Source: Phycisphaerales bacterium Planc_01 (lineage in GTDB: Bacteria; Planctomycetota; Phycisphaerae; Sedimentisphaerales; Anaerobacaceae). From it: a stretch of 64,000 nt of DNA. Positions 63,147-64,000 of the stretch are shown here, piece by piece. The first letter of the stretch is position 1, and every line of letters starts with the position of its first letter. The stretch is from contig LVBB01000069.1 in the NCBI GenBank assembly GCA_001603075.1, positions 1-64,000 of the forward strand, written 5' to 3'. The notes beneath the pieces were generated by a model. The model did not search any database and had not been told where the DNA came from. It saw only the letters and a list, made by a program, of their open reading frames with translations. Position numbers and translations under genes: made by a program.

Positions 63147-64000
63147 TCAGAGACGTTGATCGTCTTCGAGCAACCGCGTGCGAAGACCGTCGTAGTCCAC
63201 GTCCTGAACGGCGCAGCCTGCGTCGATGGCCTGTGCGGCGGCGGTCGCGGCGCTGTGGCCGAGGATCATGAACACCGGCTCCATGCGAATGGACCCGAAC
63301 GCGATGTGCGAGCTGGACAAGCAAACGGGGACGAGCAGGTTTTCGCACTCCTTCTTCCTCGGGCACAGCGCGCCGTAGGCGATGCGATACGGCTCGGGCG
63401 GGCTGACGCCGATGTCGCCCTCGTTCTGCACGTAGCCATCGGGCTTGACGTACCGCTGGACGTTGTGCGAATCCATGGTGTACGAGCCCATCCCCACCGG
63501 CTGCGGGACCGGCCGTTCGCAGAGCACATCGTTCTCGGTCATGACGTATTCGCCGATCATCCGGCGCGATTCGCGGACATAAAGCTGGTGCGGCCAGTGG
63601 CCGTTGTCTGTGAACTCGTCCCTGGCCAGACCCCACTGCCGCATCTTCTCCTGGACCTCGGCAGGCACCCTCGGATCGTTGGCGATGAAGTACATCAGGC
63701 CCTTCTGATAGGTCTCGTGCTCGGCGACGATCTCGCGGCGGCGCTCGTACGAGCCGTCGGGGTAGTCGTAGTTGTAGCCGATGTTGTCGGTGCTGAATGG
63801 GCCGTGGTTGTTCGTATCGGTTTTGCGGTTGGGGATCGGGTCGAATTTGTGGAAGGTCTCCCGCCAGCCCGTGCCGAAGACCCGCAGCAGCAGCTCGTAC
63901 TGCGCCGGATCGTAGCCGTCGGGCTTGGGGAACGGCACGCGGTTCTCCGGCACGTCCGTCAGGCACATGCGAAAGCAATAGGCCTGGATGCGATGATCGG
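63147..64000 (-). CDS. FAD-dependent oxidoreductase (PF12831-like), 5' end outside the window
   Basis: 285 residues are visible, open at the right edge, with no need for the internal ATG at 63968. AYCFRMCLTDVPENRVPFPK is typical of the family. The C-terminal part contains VPVCLSSSHIAFGSIRMEPV, then FMILGHSAATAAAQAIDAG, the end of the FAD-binding fold. Such proteins are abundant in planctomycetes and are often called xanthan lyase or FAD-dependent oxidoreductase. The substrate is unknown. Confidence 0.82.
   Translation of the reverse strand, partial: DHRIQAYCFRMCLTDVPENRVPFPKPDGYDPAQYELLLRVFGTGWRETFHKFDPIPNRKTDTNNHGPFSTDNIGYNYDYPDGSYERRREIVAEHETYQKGLMYFIANDPRVPAEVQEKMRQWGLARDEFTDNGHWPHQLYVRESRRMIGEYVMTENDVLCERPVPQPVGMGSYTMDSHNVQRYVKPDGYVQNEGDIGVSPPEPYRIAYGALCPRKKECENLLVPVCLSSSHIAFGSIRMEPVFMILGHSAATAAAQAIDAGCAVQDVDYDGLRTRLLEDDQRL

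Overview
The window reads as chromosomal DNA of a GC-rich planctomycete, most likely class Phycisphaerae (Sedimentisphaerales-like). This is an inference. It rests on the many secreted proteins built from LamG, discoidin-like and parallel beta-helix modules, a prepilin-type N-methylation protein with a C-terminal VDGHV motif, two tandem clpP genes behind tig, many conserved-looking but unnamed secreted proteins, and an intergenic repeat carrying the core aaacaaagccaatt. No phage, insertion sequence, integrase or CRISPR array was recognised.

Region 1 (1-23246, all minus strand) is a Wzx/Wzy-type exopolysaccharide locus. In transcription order it holds two paralogous secreted proteins of unknown function, a small signal-peptide protein, a Wza-type export lipoprotein, a fused Wzz/BY-tyrosine kinase, a Wzy/ligase-like membrane protein with TPRs, a 321-bp gap, a Wzx flippase, an FrhB-like iron-sulfur protein, a polysaccharide pyruvyl transferase, GT2 and GT4 glycosyltransferases, a second O-antigen polymerase-like protein, a GT4, a hexapeptide acyltransferase, a GT2, a DegT aminotransferase, a UDP-HexNAc 4,6-dehydratase and an initiating sugar transferase cut by the left edge. 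The last three suggest a 4-amino-4,6-dideoxy-HexNAc as the first sugar on the lipid carrier. The sugar-specific half (1-13230) looks poorer in G+C than the assembly half.

Region 2 (24157-30974) is mixed: a secreted protein, glycerate kinase, a HARE-HTH protein with a PD-(D/E)XK-like signature, a repeat-bearing intergenic region with a strong promoter, a DAHP synthase-chorismate mutase fusion, an ECF sigma factor and an orphan NarL-type response regulator.

Region 3 (31225-41902) looks like a polysaccharide-degradation island: a secreted beta-helix protein, four secreted glycoside-hydrolase-like proteins (two are tandem paralogues), a decayed third paralogue joined to a LamG fragment, a cysteine hydrolase and a large secreted alpha-toroid-like protein.

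Region 4 (41933-57831) has an AlaX-type editing protein, surface and secreted proteins (beta-helix, LamG/discoidin), a diacylglycerol kinase family protein, an entericidin-like lipoprotein, a membrane-anchored Pcm, a DUF4097-like lipoprotein, a Tat-exported sugar isomerase-like protein, a pseudopilin and unnamed envelope proteins.

Region 5 (58096-64000) is protein quality control: a strong promoter, tRNA-Gly(GCC), a structured leader with a terminator-like hairpin, tig, clpP1 and clpP2. After it come a lipoprotein, a PgeF/YfiH-type gene overlapping a 55-residue basic protein with a TTG start, and a truncated FAD-dependent oxidoreductase.
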